Below, one piece after another: positions 8,916-17,465 of a stretch of 64,000 nucleotides of DNA. The notes under the pieces were generated by a model. The model made no database searches. It had not been told where the DNA came from and saw nothing but the letters and a program-made list of their open reading frames with translations. Every line of letters starts with the position of its first letter. Position 1 is the stretch's first letter. Origin of the DNA: Chloroflexota bacterium. GTDB taxonomy: Bacteria; Chloroflexota; Anaerolineae; CG2-30-64-16. Position numbers and translations under genes: made by a program. The DNA lies in contig JAPLHB010000102.1 of the NCBI GenBank assembly GCA_026389845.1, forward strand, positions 20,658 through 84,657. Direction: 5' to 3'.

Positions 8916-11900
8916 ATGATAGTTCTACACGGTTCGTGGATCATCGAACCCTCTCGGTTCTACTTCTGGGCCGAACGGTCGGAGCCTGGGCCGAAACGCA
9001 AGGGGAAGAAGCCGCCTCTGCCGCCGCACCCCTTCGCCGCGCCCGCGGAGGAGCTGACGCCCGCGCTCAAGGCGCTGTTCGGTGAGGCGTTTCGCCCCGA
9101 GGCGCTGGCGACGGTCGAGGCGTGGCTGCCATCGGCGGTCGAGCAGCCGCTGCCCTCGCCCGAACTGCTGCACCTTAACCCCGACCTGACCCCAGACGCG
9201 GACGCCGCGACCCTGGCGCGCTTCGGCGTGCCCGCGTGGGCCGTGGTGCCGCTGGATGCGCTCGATGCGCTGTTGGCGCTGCCGGAGCCGGCCGAGGCGA
9301 TCCGCGCGGGCGCGGCCCTGGGCGCGGACGTCCGCTTCTGGAGCGCGGCGGCCAAGCTGACCGTGGCGATGCTGGCGGGCCAGCGTTATGTGCCCGGCAT
9401 GGCCCCCGTGTCCGACACCCGCTACCGCGCGGTCTGGCAGGCCGTGACCGACGAGCCGCCGGAGGCCAGCCAGGTGTCGGCCCTGGTCGCGGCCATGCCG
9501 CCGGTCTGCCGGGCGCTGCGCGTGGAGACCGGCCGCAAGGCGGGACGCGCGGGCGGCGCTGCTGCCGAAGTCGGCCCGGAAACGTTGCCCGGCCCGCGGA
9601 CGCTGCTGGGGAGCTTCGTTGGAACCATCATTGACCGCGCCGTGCGTGCGTGGACGGGCAAGCCGCGGCGGGCGATCAGCGCGGCCATTCCTTCGTCGGC
9701 GGGTGAGGCGTGGCTCGGCGCGCTCTACGCCGAAGACCCGACCTTCGGCGGCACAAAAAGCGCCCTGGTCGAGCTGTATGATGCCTGGCGCACCTGGCTG
9801 GAAGGGCTGCACGCCGCGGGTGGCCTGGGCTTCCGCATCTGCTTCCGGTTGGAGTCGCCTGAAACGGCCGTCGCGGCCACGCAGCGCGCCTGGGGCATCC
9901 GCTATTTTCTCCAGGCCACCGACGATCTCAGCCTGCTCGTCCCCGCGGAAGAGGTGTGGCAGGCGCCGGGCGCCAGCCTGAGCTACCTCAACCGGCGCTT
10001 CGAGCAGCCGCAGGAGCGGATGTTGGCCGGGCTGGGATTGGCAGCGCGGCTCTGTCCGCCGGTGGAGGCCAGCCTGCGCCTCAAACAGCCCGAGGTCGCC
10101 CGGCTGACCACCGACGAGGCGTATCATTTTCTGCGCGAGGTCGCGCCGCTGCTGGAGACCAGCGGCTTCGGTGTGCTCGTGCCGCCCTGGTGGGGCAAGC
10201 GCGGCGCAGCGAGCTTCACCAGCCGGCTCAAGCTGAAGCCCAAACGCAAGCAGGCCAGCACCGCGGGCGCCGCGCCCGGCAAGCTCACCTTCGACACGCT
10301 GGTCGCGTTCGACTGGGAGCTGGCGATGGGCGGGCAGCCGATCAGCCCGGAGGAATTCGAGCGGCTGGCGGACCTCAAAACCCCGCTGGTGCAGGTGCGC
10401 GGCGAGTGGGTCGTGATGGACCCGGACGCCATCGAGAAGGGCATCCGTTTCTGGGAGGATCGGCGCAACCACGGCGACGCGACGCTGCTCGAGGCGCTCC
10501 GCATGGCCCTCGACGCGGAAAACGCCGAAGGGCTGCCCGTGGAAGGCGTGGAGGCCGAAGATTGGATGCAGGAGCTTCTGTCCGAATTGGCCGCAGGCGA
10601 GAAGATGCCGGAACTGCCCGCGCCGCCCGGCTTTACGGGCCAACTCCGCCCCTACCAGGGTCGCGGCGTCTCCTGGCTTTGGTTCCTTCGCCGCTTCGGC
10701 CTGGGCGCGTGTCTCGCGGACGACATGGGATTAGGCAAGACGGCCGAGACCATCGCCTGGCTGCTCCATGCCCGCGAGCAAGGCGGCGCTATCGGCCCCG
10801 CGTTGGTGATCTGCCCCACCTCGGTCATGGGCAACTGGCAGCGCGAGGTGGGGCGATTCGCGCCGGCGCTGCGGACGATGATCCATCATGGCGCGGACCG
10901 GCTGACGGACGAGGCGTTTCAGGCGGCCGCGAGCCAGAACGACATCGTCATCAGCAGCTACGGCTTGGTGCGACGGGACGCGGAGACGCTCGGCAAGGTA
11001 CCCTGGTCCGCGGTGATCGCGGATGAGGCGCAGAATATCAAAAATCCCGAGACCAAGCAGGCGCAGGCGGTACGCAAGCTGCCCGCCGACACCCGCGTCG
11101 CGCTCACCGGCACGCCGGTCGAAAACCGCCTCACCGACCTCTGGTCCATCATGCAGTTCCTCAACCCCGGCTACCTCGGCTCGCAGGCCGCGTTCCGGAA
11201 ATCCTTTGTCCTGCCGGTCGAGCGGTACGGCGACGCGGACGCCTCGGCCCGGCTGAAAAAGCTCGTGCAGCCGTTCGTGCTGCGCCGCCTCAAAACCGAT
11301 CCGACCATCATCCAGGATTTGCCCGAAAAGAACGAGATGAAGGTCTATTGCCCGCTGACCGCAGAGCAGGCGACCCTCTACGAGGCGGTGGTGAAGGATG
11401 CGCTGCAAAAGATGGAATCCATGGAGGAGGGAATCGAGCGCCGCGGGATCGTGCTCGCCATGCTGATGAAACTCAAGCAGGTCTGCAACCACCCCGCGCA
11501 CTTCCTGAAAGATGGCAGCGCGCTCGGTGGGCGCTCGGGCAAGCTGGAGCGGCTGACCGAAATGCTGGACGAGGTGGTGAGCGTCGGCGACCGGGCGCTG
11601 GTCTTCACCCAGTTCTTCGAGATGGGCGATCTGCTGCGTCAGCACCTTGGGGAAAATCTGGGCGGCGGGGTGCAATTCCTCCACGGCGGCACGCCGCAGA
11701 AGCACCGCGAGCGGATGATCGCCGCGTTCCAGGAAGAGGCCGATGGGCCGCAGATCTTCCTTCTGTCGCTCAAGGCCGGCGGCACCGGCCTGAACCTGAC
11801 CCGCGCCAACCACGTCTTCCACTTCGACCGCTGGTGGAATCCGGCCGTGGAGAACCAGGCCACCGACCGCGCGTTCCGCATCGGCCAACGCCGCGACGTG

Positions 11901-12077
11901 CAGGTGCACAAGTTCGTCTGCTCCGGCACGCTGGAAGAGCGGATTGACGACCTGATCGAGAGCAAGAAGGCGCTGGCCGAGAACGTCCTGGGCGCAGGCG
12001 AGCAGTGGCTCACCGAAATGTCCACCGACCAGTTGCGCGATCTGCTGGTGCTGCGACGGGACGCGGTGGCTGAGTGA
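8916..12077 (+). CDS. SNF2/HepA-type helicase
   Basis: Swi2/Snf2 ATPase that remodels nucleic acid-protein complexes. 1053 residues: a long N-terminal SNF2-associated region (1-560), the ATP-binding RecA lobe with Walker A DDMGLGKT (about 600-610), DEAQN box (about 702-706) and TGTPVENRLTDLW, then the second lobe with LSLKAGGTGLNL and DRAFRIGQ. I start at 8916 because AAGGAG stands 8 bases upstream and the conserved WIIEPSRFYFWAE begins there. The next gene encodes a SWIM zinc-finger protein, the usual partner of this helicase class. The stop codon lies in a degenerate heptad tract. Role in DNA repair or defence is inferred only. Confidence 0.93.
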   Translation: MIVLHGSWIIEPSRFYFWAERSEPGPKRKGKKPPLPPHPFAAPAEELTPALKALFGEAFRPEALATVEAWLPSAVEQPLPSPELLHLNPDLTPDADAATLARFGVPAWAVVPLDALDALLALPEPAEAIRAGAALGADVRFWSAAAKLTVAMLAGQRYVPGMAPVSDTRYRAVWQAVTDEPPEASQVSALVAAMPPVCRALRVETGRKAGRAGGAAAEVGPETLPGPRTLLGSFVGTIIDRAVRAWTGKPRRAISAAIPSSAGEAWLGALYAEDPTFGGTKSALVELYDAWRTWLEGLHAAGGLGFRICFRLESPETAVAATQRAWGIRYFLQATDDLSLLVPAEEVWQAPGASLSYLNRRFEQPQERMLAGLGLAARLCPPVEASLRLKQPEVARLTTDEAYHFLREVAPLLETSGFGVLVPPWWGKRGAASFTSRLKLKPKRKQASTAGAAPGKLTFDTLVAFDWELAMGGQPISPEEFERLADLKTPLVQVRGEWVVMDPDAIEKGIRFWEDRRNHGDATLLEALRMALDAENAEGLPVEGVEAEDWMQELLSELAAGEKMPELPAPPGFTGQLRPYQGRGVSWLWFLRRFGLGACLADDMGLGKTAETIAWLLHAREQGGAIGPALVICPTSVMGNWQREVGRFAPALRTMIHHGADRLTDEAFQAAASQNDIVISSYGLVRRDAETLGKVPWSAVIADEAQNIKNPETKQAQAVRKLPADTRVALTGTPVENRLTDLWSIMQFLNPGYLGSQAAFRKSFVLPVERYGDADASARLKKLVQPFVLRRLKTDPTIIQDLPEKNEMKVYCPLTAEQATLYEAVVKDALQKMESMEEGIERRGIVLAMLMKLKQVCNHPAHFLKDGSALGGRSGKLERLTEMLDEVVSVGDRALVFTQFFEMGDLLRQHLGENLGGGVQFLHGGTPQKHRERMIAAFQEEADGPQIFLLSLKAGGTGLNLTRANHVFHFDRWWNPAVENQATDRAFRIGQRRDVQVHKFVCSGTLEERIDDLIESKKALAENVLGAGEQWLTEMSTDQLRDLLVLRRDAVAE

Positions 12078-12100
12078 GAGAGTGCGATAGTGAGATAGTG
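12072..12100. repeat. Degenerate heptads overlapping the SNF2 stop
   Basis: GAGTGAG AGAGTGC GATAGTG AGATAGT; the SNF2 TGA is inside the first unit. Confidence 0.6.
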
Positions 12101-12128
12101 GGCTGGGATGATCCTCTTGCGGTTGTCC

Positions 12129-12311
12129 TGTCACCCTGAGCGGGTCGGTCCCGTGAAGTGCGTTACGGCGAGAATCAAGCGAAGAGCCTGCACTGAGCGC
12201 AGTCGAAGAGGTCTCGTTGCGAGGTGAGAACCTGTCCTGAATGCAGTGAAGGATTCTTCGCTGGACGCTCGCCGTCGCGAGAGATTAGGGACAAACCCGC
12301 TCAGAATGACA
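12129..12311. repeat. 183-bp MITE-like inverted element (TGTCA..CTGAGCGGGT ends)
   Basis: Left end TGTCACCCTGAGCGGGT and right end ACCCGCTCAGAATGACA are inverted. Inner segments with ACGGCGAGAAT..AGCGAAGA also occur inverted (TTCTTCGCTGG..CGCCGTCGCGAGA). A second full copy is at 47836 and a half copy at 29245. No coding capacity. Confidence 0.85.
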
Positions 12312-12343
12312 GACGCCCGATGGTGGATTGGGGAGAGTTGACC

Positions 12344-13261
12344 ATGTCGAAACGAAGCTACGACTACGACTACTGGGATGACTTCAAACCCAGCCGGCCC
12401 CTGCCGGCCGACGGTATCAAGGCCAAGAGTCAGCGCGGGCAGTTCGCCAGCTCGTGGTGGGCCACGCGTTGGATTCAGGCGCTCGAACGGCTGATGGATT
12501 CGGGGCGGCTCACGCGCGGGCGGAGCTATGCACGGGGCGGGCAGGTGCTTAATCTGGACATCGGCGCGGGAAGCGTCAAGGCGCGGGTGCAAGGCTCGCG
12601 GCCCGCGCCCTACCGGGTCAGCATCATTGTGACGCCGCTCGGCGCCGCGGAGTGGGAGCGCGCGACCGCCGCGATGGCCGAGCAGGCGATCTTTGCGGCC
12701 AAACTCCTCAACGGCGAGATGCCGGAGAACATCGAAGAGGCGTTCGCCACGGCCAAAGTGCACCTCTTCCCGACCACGGGCAGCGAGCTTGTCACGTCCT
12801 GCTCCTGTCCCGACTCAGCCAACCCCTGCAAGCACATCGCCGCGGTCTACTACCTGCTGGGCGAGCAGTTCGATGCCGACCCGTTCCTGCTCTTCCAACT
12901 ACGCGGTCGCAGCAAAGAGCAGATCATCGCGGCCCTGCGCGTGCGCCGCTCCGCGACCGCGGTGGCGGAAGCAAAAGCCGAGTACGTGGCCGATGCAACG
13001 CCGGACGCCGGCCCCCCGTTGGCCGAGCAGTTGGCCGCGTTCTGGCAGGCCGGGCGGGAGCTGGCAGGCGTCCACGTGAGGGTGGCCGCGCCGGTGGTGC
13101 AAACCTCGCTGCTCAAGCGGCTCGGCGCGCCGCCGGTGGACACAGGCCGCCGCGGGGGCGCGGGTGCCGCCGCGACGGATCGGCTGGCGGAGACCTACGG
13201 AGCCATTACGACCGCGGCGCTGGAGAGGGCGTATCGCGAGGAGCAGAAAGAAGCAAACTGA
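12344..13261 (+). CDS. SWIM zinc-finger protein, partner of SNF2 helicase
   Basis: 305-residue protein with an N-terminal WWATRWIQALERLMDSG block, typical of SWIM-domain proteins encoded beside SNF2 helicases, and a zinc-chelating SWIM motif CSCPDSANPCKH (about 152-163; CxCx7CxH). The motif is expected to bind DNA or the helicase. The remainder is Ala-rich with no clear domain. I start at the ATG at 12344 with GGGGAGAG upstream; the longer frame only reads through a MITE-like repeat. It lies 266 bases after the helicase on the same strand, the gap being filled by the repeat. Function in a helicase complex is inferred from family context. Confidence 0.88.
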   Translation: MSKRSYDYDYWDDFKPSRPLPADGIKAKSQRGQFASSWWATRWIQALERLMDSGRLTRGRSYARGGQVLNLDIGAGSVKARVQGSRPAPYRVSIIVTPLGAAEWERATAAMAEQAIFAAKLLNGEMPENIEEAFATAKVHLFPTTGSELVTSCSCPDSANPCKHIAAVYYLLGEQFDADPFLLFQLRGRSKEQIIAALRVRRSATAVAEAKAEYVADATPDAGPPLAEQLAAFWQAGRELAGVHVRVAAPVVQTSLLKRLGAPPVDTGRRGGAGAAATDRLAETYGAITTAALERAYREEQKEAN

Positions 13262-13297
13262 TCGGGGACCGCTTATGCGGAAAATGGGAGGAGCCGT

Positions 13298-14104
13298 ATG
13301 CCGTCATCTCAACCGGATTTCACAGAGTCGCACGAGAAGCTGCCCGTCCTCTTTGTCGGGCACGGCAGCCCCATGAACGCGATCGAGGACAACACGTTCA
13401 GCCGGGCGTGGGCGGAAGTGGGCAAAGCGCTGCCGCGGCCGCAAGCCATCCTGTGCGTGTCGGCCCACTGGGAGACCGTGGGCACGCAGGTCACAGCCAT
13501 GGCGCAGCCCCGGACCATCCACGATTTCGGCGGCTTTCCGCCGGAGCTTTACGCACAGCAATATCCCGCTCCAGGTTCCCCGGAGCTTGCGCGGCTGGTG
13601 CAGGAAACAGTCGGGCCGATCCCGGTGGGTCTCGATGCAAGCTGGGGGCTGGATCACGGCGCCTGGTCGGTCTTGCTCCGCATGTTTCCGCGGGCCGATA
13701 TCCCCGTGGTGCAGTTGAGCCTGGATCGCACCCAGCCGCCAGCCTATCACTACGCGCTCGGCCAGGCGCTCGCGCCGCTCCGGCAGCGCGGGGTCTTGAT
13801 CGTGGGCAGCGGAAACATGGTCCACAACCTGCGGGCGGTCTGCTTCGAGGATGAAGACGGCGCGTATGACTGGGCGACGGAGTTCGACGAGACAATGCAC
13901 CGGCTGATCGTGGCCGGCGACCACGCGGCGATCGTCAACTACGATCGCCTGGGCAAGAGCGCCAGCCTCTCCATCCCTACCAACGAGCACTTCCTGCCCT
14001 TGCTCTACGTGCTCGGCGCGCTGGAAGAAGGTGAGACGATGCGCTTTTTCAACGACAAAATCACGTATTGCTCGCTGTCAATGCGGTCGGTTTGGGTTGG
14101 GTGA
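13298..14104 (+). CDS. DODA-type extradiol ring-opening dioxygenase (YgiD family)
   Basis: Class III extradiol dioxygenase related to E. coli YgiD and plant 4,5-DOPA dioxygenase. Zn or Fe ligands are visible in VGHGSPMNA (about 21-29), SAHWET (about 57-62) and the GLDHGAW segment; GSGNMVHNL is also family-typical. 268 residues, normal length. The start ATG at 13298 follows GGGAGG. It is 6 bases upstream of the DUF3841 gene and could be co-transcribed. The natural substrate is unknown; a catechol is expected. Confidence 0.9.
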   Translation: MPSSQPDFTESHEKLPVLFVGHGSPMNAIEDNTFSRAWAEVGKALPRPQAILCVSAHWETVGTQVTAMAQPRTIHDFGGFPPELYAQQYPAPGSPELARLVQETVGPIPVGLDASWGLDHGAWSVLLRMFPRADIPVVQLSLDRTQPPAYHYALGQALAPLRQRGVLIVGSGNMVHNLRAVCFEDEDGAYDWATEFDETMHRLIVAGDHAAIVNYDRLGKSASLSIPTNEHFLPLLYVLGALEEGETMRFFNDKITYCSLSMRSVWVG

Positions 14105-14110
14105 GAGCAG

Positions 14111-14677
14111 ATGCGTATTTGGACGATCCAGCCGGTCGAAGTGCTGGCCCGCCTCGAAGCAGAGCAGGTGTTGTACGCCGACCCTGCACACATCTGGCCG
14201 GAGTTTCGCGGTGCCTACGACTGGCTGGCCGGCCAGATGCAGCGCCGCATCCCCGGCTACGGCGGCGGCTATCCCTGGTGGGGCTGGTACAATCCCAAGC
14301 CCGACCTGCGTGGGTCGGGCCATTTGCCGCGCGGGACTCGTGGTGTGCGGCTGGAACTCGAACTTGATCCAGCCCAATTGTTGCTCTCCGACTTCGACGC
14401 GTGGCATATCGTCCTGAACCAGGGCTACCTGGCGCTCACCGAGGCCGAGGATGAGGCGTGGGATGCTCGATTCCGCGCGGCCGTTCCAGATTCCCGCGCC
14501 TGGCCCCCATCGGAGCCGTGGCACTCGGAGATTCTCGCCAGTTGGGAGCGCATCTTCGACCTGGAGGCGCTGGCGGCCTCGGAGTATTGGGGCGCTGGAG
14601 CGCGTTACGTTCAGACGACGTTCGAGACATTGCGACTGGCCGACGTGCGAGAGCGGATTTTCTTTGTGGCGCGATAG
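14111..14677 (+). CDS. DUF3841 domain protein
   Basis: 188-residue protein of the uncharacterised DUF3841 family: N-terminal WTIQPVEVLARLEAEQVLY, central YPWWGWYNPKPD and DFDAWHIVLNQGYL. No catalytic residues are established for this family. It begins 6 bases after the dioxygenase gene. It is convergent with the truncated methyltransferase, whose homology stops just where this gene ends, so it may be one edge of a rearrangement. Role unknown; members often occur near restriction or toxin genes, which agrees with its neighbours here. Confidence 0.8.
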   Translation: MRIWTIQPVEVLARLEAEQVLYADPAHIWPEFRGAYDWLAGQMQRRIPGYGGGYPWWGWYNPKPDLRGSGHLPRGTRGVRLELELDPAQLLLSDFDAWHIVLNQGYLALTEAEDEAWDARFRAAVPDSRAWPPSEPWHSEILASWERIFDLEALAASEYWGAGARYVQTTFETLRLADVRERIFFVAR

Positions 14678-14701
14678 ATTCGGGGTCTGTCTGTCTGTCT
14701 G

Positions 14702-14935
14702 GATGAAGATCGGCGCCGCGGGCGCGGCCAAGTCGGCTCGATCCTGCTCGTCTTTGCCCCGCCACACGAGCCGCGGGTCGAGGGACGGGGCGCGCGGGTA
14801 GAGAACGGTGCGCGGCGTGCGTTCGTCGTCGGCCACGAAGTCGCGCAGTTCCTCGGTAAGGATGTTGGCGCGTTTGTCCGCGTGTTTGAGGGATTCGATG
14901 GAGATGACTGGCTTGCTCGCGTTCTTTCCGGCCAT
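14702..14935 (-). pseudogene. N-terminal stump of a type III-like DNA methyltransferase
   Basis: About 78 residues (ADKRANILTEELRDFVADDE, then TVLYPRAPSLDPRLVWRGKD) match the N-terminal leader of site-specific DNA methyltransferases of type III restriction systems as I know them. The catalytic motifs (DPPY, FxGxG) are absent. Homology ends at a TCTG tetranucleotide tract (14686-14701), beyond which lies only the antisense of DUF3841. The start is intact, with GGAGG before the ATG and 23 bases after the DUF262 stop, so the two were once an operon. The open frame continues antisense to 14078, but that part is not methyltransferase-like. Conclusion: truncated gene. Confidence 0.7.
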
Positions 14936-14958
14936 GGGCTATCCTCCGGTTGCCCCAA

Positions 14959-16599
14959 CTATGGAAGGTTCGGCTCCAAGCGTTCTTTGAGTTCTGCGAG
15001 CACTCCTTGTCCCCGCATCTCAATAAACCTGGGATAGTCATCCGTCCAGACGCCGAATTCATCCAGATCATCAATCAGATGTGTTCGCATGGTCTGAGCC
15101 AGCTTGTGATTGCTCGCATGGAACTCTCGCATGTAAACGCTTGGCGCCCTGGCACCGATCTTCCGCTTGTTCAAGTAGTCATCCACGAGCGTAATGTTCA
15201 ACACCGAGTTCGCCTGCCAGTCAGGAAATCCGAGCTTGGTCGTCAGATAGCTCTTGGGAAAGAAGTGGTGGTAGTTCTTGCTGTTCGCAACCTTCAACCA
15301 GGAATTGTCTATCTTCAACACACTGTTCGACTTGAACGACTTTGGCTCATGGAAAGCGTACAGACATAGGATTGCTTTGCAGAATGCGTCACCTGTGCTG
15401 AACCATCGCCAGCGCAGATCATCCATGGTCAACCTAACTTCCTCGCCCTGATAGCTGGGGGGCTTGCCAGCAAGTATGGCGTCCATCCGCGAGATATCCT
15501 GTGCAAGTTTACTTTCCACTGCCGAACTGAAGCGACTCGACAGTGATGCCCACCAGAAGTACTGAACGAGGAGCTTGTCTTGAATATCTGAGGGTTGGTC
15601 TCCGCCGGTCTTGATGAAGAAGTACGTAAACGGAACCAAGAGGGCGTGGTAGGGAAGCAGCAGCGATACTGGGATGCGCAAGTGCGTACGAAGATAGTCT
15701 GCTGCGGCGAAAATGCCATCCTTGACGACCGGCCACGCCGCAATGAAGCTTGACTTTTTGAGCTTCAGGATGTCTTTGGCGCGCACCTGCCCACAAAGAT
15801 AGGCCGCGACACACTGAAGCACTGTTGAAGCGGGCACAGTGTCGTAGCCTGCGTCCTCCAGATCTTTGCCATTGCCGTTGTTATTGATGAGATACTCGTA
15901 TTCATGGGCCAGATCAAAACGATCCAATTCGTAGGTTTTCGCTACCATGATCTCAAAGAGCGTCAACTCTGTGCCCCCGGTGTTGATACGCGTGAAGACC
16001 TCGCAAGCAACATCAATTGGGTAGTCTTCGATCACGATAGTGGAGAAATCGTAGCCGGTAAGTCTCTGCCTATACAGATCAATAGTTTCCAGATACGTCC
16101 CATAGTCTTTGGCAAGTCCGGCCAATGATCCGTTGAGTAGCTCATAGACCGAAATGTACGGCGTTTTTTCGGGAGGCTCTGGCATAACGACGTTTTCATC
16201 CGAGTTGGGGTCAAGGGAGAGGTTGATGGAAACCCTCCGGTAATCTATCTGCTGGCCGTCCTTCTCCGATATAGCCCCCTTGCGAACGGCATAAAGTGAC
16301 GTGATTCTTTGCTGCCCGTCCAAAACATAGAGCGCTGCGTCACCGGACGGGATGTCTGGCAGAGCAACGTTGCCAATGTTTCGCACGTGGCGCAGTTCCT
16401 CGCGGGTCTTCCAGAAGATGAATGTGCCGATGGGGAAGCCCTTGATGATGCTGTCAATCAACTTCGCGGTCTGTGCCGTCGTCCAGACGAAGTCTCGCTG
16501 AAAAACGGGGATCTTCATCTGGCCGCTATCAATGTTGGTGAAGAGGTGCTCGTATTTCTTGGACTGGTTCTGAGGTTGCGATGCTTTGGTCTCAGCCAT
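14959..16599 (-). CDS. DUF262 (GmrSD-like) nuclease-family protein
   Basis: 546 residues. The N-terminal DUF262 domain (ParB-like fold) shows IPVFQRDFVW and VLDGQQRITSLYA, the DGQQR nucleotide-binding motif of GmrS-type proteins. The C-terminal part (NYHHFFPKSYL, then SVLNITLVDDYLNKRKIG) resembles the DUF1524 His-Asn nuclease region of GmrD. Such proteins restrict modified phage DNA (type IV) or accompany other defence systems. The ATG at 16599 has GGAGG upstream. It is followed by the methyltransferase stump, so this could be the surviving half of a two-gene defence module. Target and activity cannot be read from sequence. Confidence 0.85.
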   Translation of the reverse strand: MAETKASQPQNQSKKYEHLFTNIDSGQMKIPVFQRDFVWTTAQTAKLIDSIIKGFPIGTFIFWKTREELRHVRNIGNVALPDIPSGDAALYVLDGQQRITSLYAVRKGAISEKDGQQIDYRRVSINLSLDPNSDENVVMPEPPEKTPYISVYELLNGSLAGLAKDYGTYLETIDLYRQRLTGYDFSTIVIEDYPIDVACEVFTRINTGGTELTLFEIMVAKTYELDRFDLAHEYEYLINNNGNGKDLEDAGYDTVPASTVLQCVAAYLCGQVRAKDILKLKKSSFIAAWPVVKDGIFAAADYLRTHLRIPVSLLLPYHALLVPFTYFFIKTGGDQPSDIQDKLLVQYFWWASLSSRFSSAVESKLAQDISRMDAILAGKPPSYQGEEVRLTMDDLRWRWFSTGDAFCKAILCLYAFHEPKSFKSNSVLKIDNSWLKVANSKNYHHFFPKSYLTTKLGFPDWQANSVLNITLVDDYLNKRKIGARAPSVYMREFHASNHKLAQTMRTHLIDDLDEFGVWTDDYPRFIEMRGQGVLAELKERLEPNLP

Positions 16600-16758
16600 G
16601 GTGTCCTCCGTGAATTGGATTTTCTAGGTTACCTCGCGATTGGCTAACGGAACAACGGCCGCACACCGTTCACCTACTTTTCACGCAGGTTTGCCCGGGT
16701 CCCGCCTTTGTAAATGAGCGAAACTACCGTCTGATCGAAGCAAATGGCTGGATTCCGG

Positions 16759-17159
16759 TCACAGAAGATTGAGGAACCCAGCCTGCTCGAAATCCCTATC
16801 TGTAGTTAACACCTGCGTCAGACGCGCTCCTGCATCACGACGAAGGAAATGCAATCGGTCAGACCCCATTCCTTGTCGAGGCGCGCACCGTAGAGCGCCA
16901 CAGCGCGGTCAAACAGAGCCGCATCTACCGGCACAACCTCGATGTTGGGATCGGCGCACAAGTCCTGGATTGTCGCATGGCCCAGGGCGCGCCAGCGAAC
17001 GCGGCTCAACCCATTGCCGATCTCGGTCAAGACAGCTTCGGTGGTCAAGAAGGGGGGCTGCACCGATCGCGAAACCGCGGCTGCGCGATTGTGGTGCTCG
17101 TCAGCCATGTTGACCAGCGCCAGAATGTAGCCGGTGTCAATAAAAACGGGTGGCTTCAT
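16759..17159 (-). pseudogene. VapC-like PIN-domain toxin, frameshifted near the C-terminus
   Basis: PIN RNase: FIDTGYILAL (first Asp), TTEAVLTEIGNGL (Glu) and WGLTDCISFVVM (third Asp) are intact, as in VapC. The frame then stops at 16818 after QERV. In the next frame the missing tail continues as LTQVLTTDRDFEQAGFLNLL with a stop at 16759, the normal VapC ending. One base appears to be lost near 16826. The truncated product (113 residues) lacks the TxDxDF segment carrying the last acidic residue. ATGA overlap with the antitoxin supports a former VapBC operon. A sequencing error cannot be excluded. Confidence 0.75.
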
Positions 17160-17407
17160 TGCTTCTCGACGCCGTACAGGTAGTGATCGTGTTGCTCTGC
17201 CAAATCGCTCACGCCCAGATCGGTCGCACGGTCCAGAATCCGCTGGAAGGCCAGCGTGGATGGCTTGGATCGGGGGCGCGGTTCTGCAGCCGAGGTAGCC
17301 AGGCGGCTCAGGAGATCAATGAGGTCCGTGCGTTCCTCCTTCGCCAGGGTTTCCAGCCGGACGTAAAGTGGCCTAGGTAGTTCAATCGTCACAGTATTCA
17401 CAGTCAT
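17156..17407 (-). CDS. VapB-like antitoxin
   Basis: 83 residues with an N-terminal ribbon-helix-helix-like start (TVTIELPRPLYVRLETLAKEE) and a C-terminal tail suited to wrapping the toxin. Its stop overlaps the toxin start by four bases, as is usual for toxin-antitoxin pairs. It is expected to repress its own promoter and neutralise the PIN toxin, which is frameshifted here, so the antitoxin may be relict. No operator palindrome is evident in the 58 bases upstream. Confidence 0.75.
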   Translation of the reverse strand: MTVNTVTIELPRPLYVRLETLAKEERTDLIDLLSRLATSAAEPRPRSKPSTLAFQRILDRATDLGVSDLAEQHDHYLYGVEKQ

Positions 17408-17465
17408 CGGCCTGTCTCCTCTTGTTTGTCGGTAGCGCCATTATAGAACGAAATTGACGAATCCG

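Noticed and set aside
14078..14701. Long minus-strand open frame continuing from the methyltransferase stump across DUF3841
   Set aside because: Beyond residue 78 the translation has no methyltransferase motifs and is simply antisense to a better-supported gene; GC-rich DNA gives many such shadows.
14686..14701. TCTG tetranucleotide tract as an active phase-variation switch
   Set aside because: Only four copies, and the gene beyond it is missing, so there is nothing to switch.
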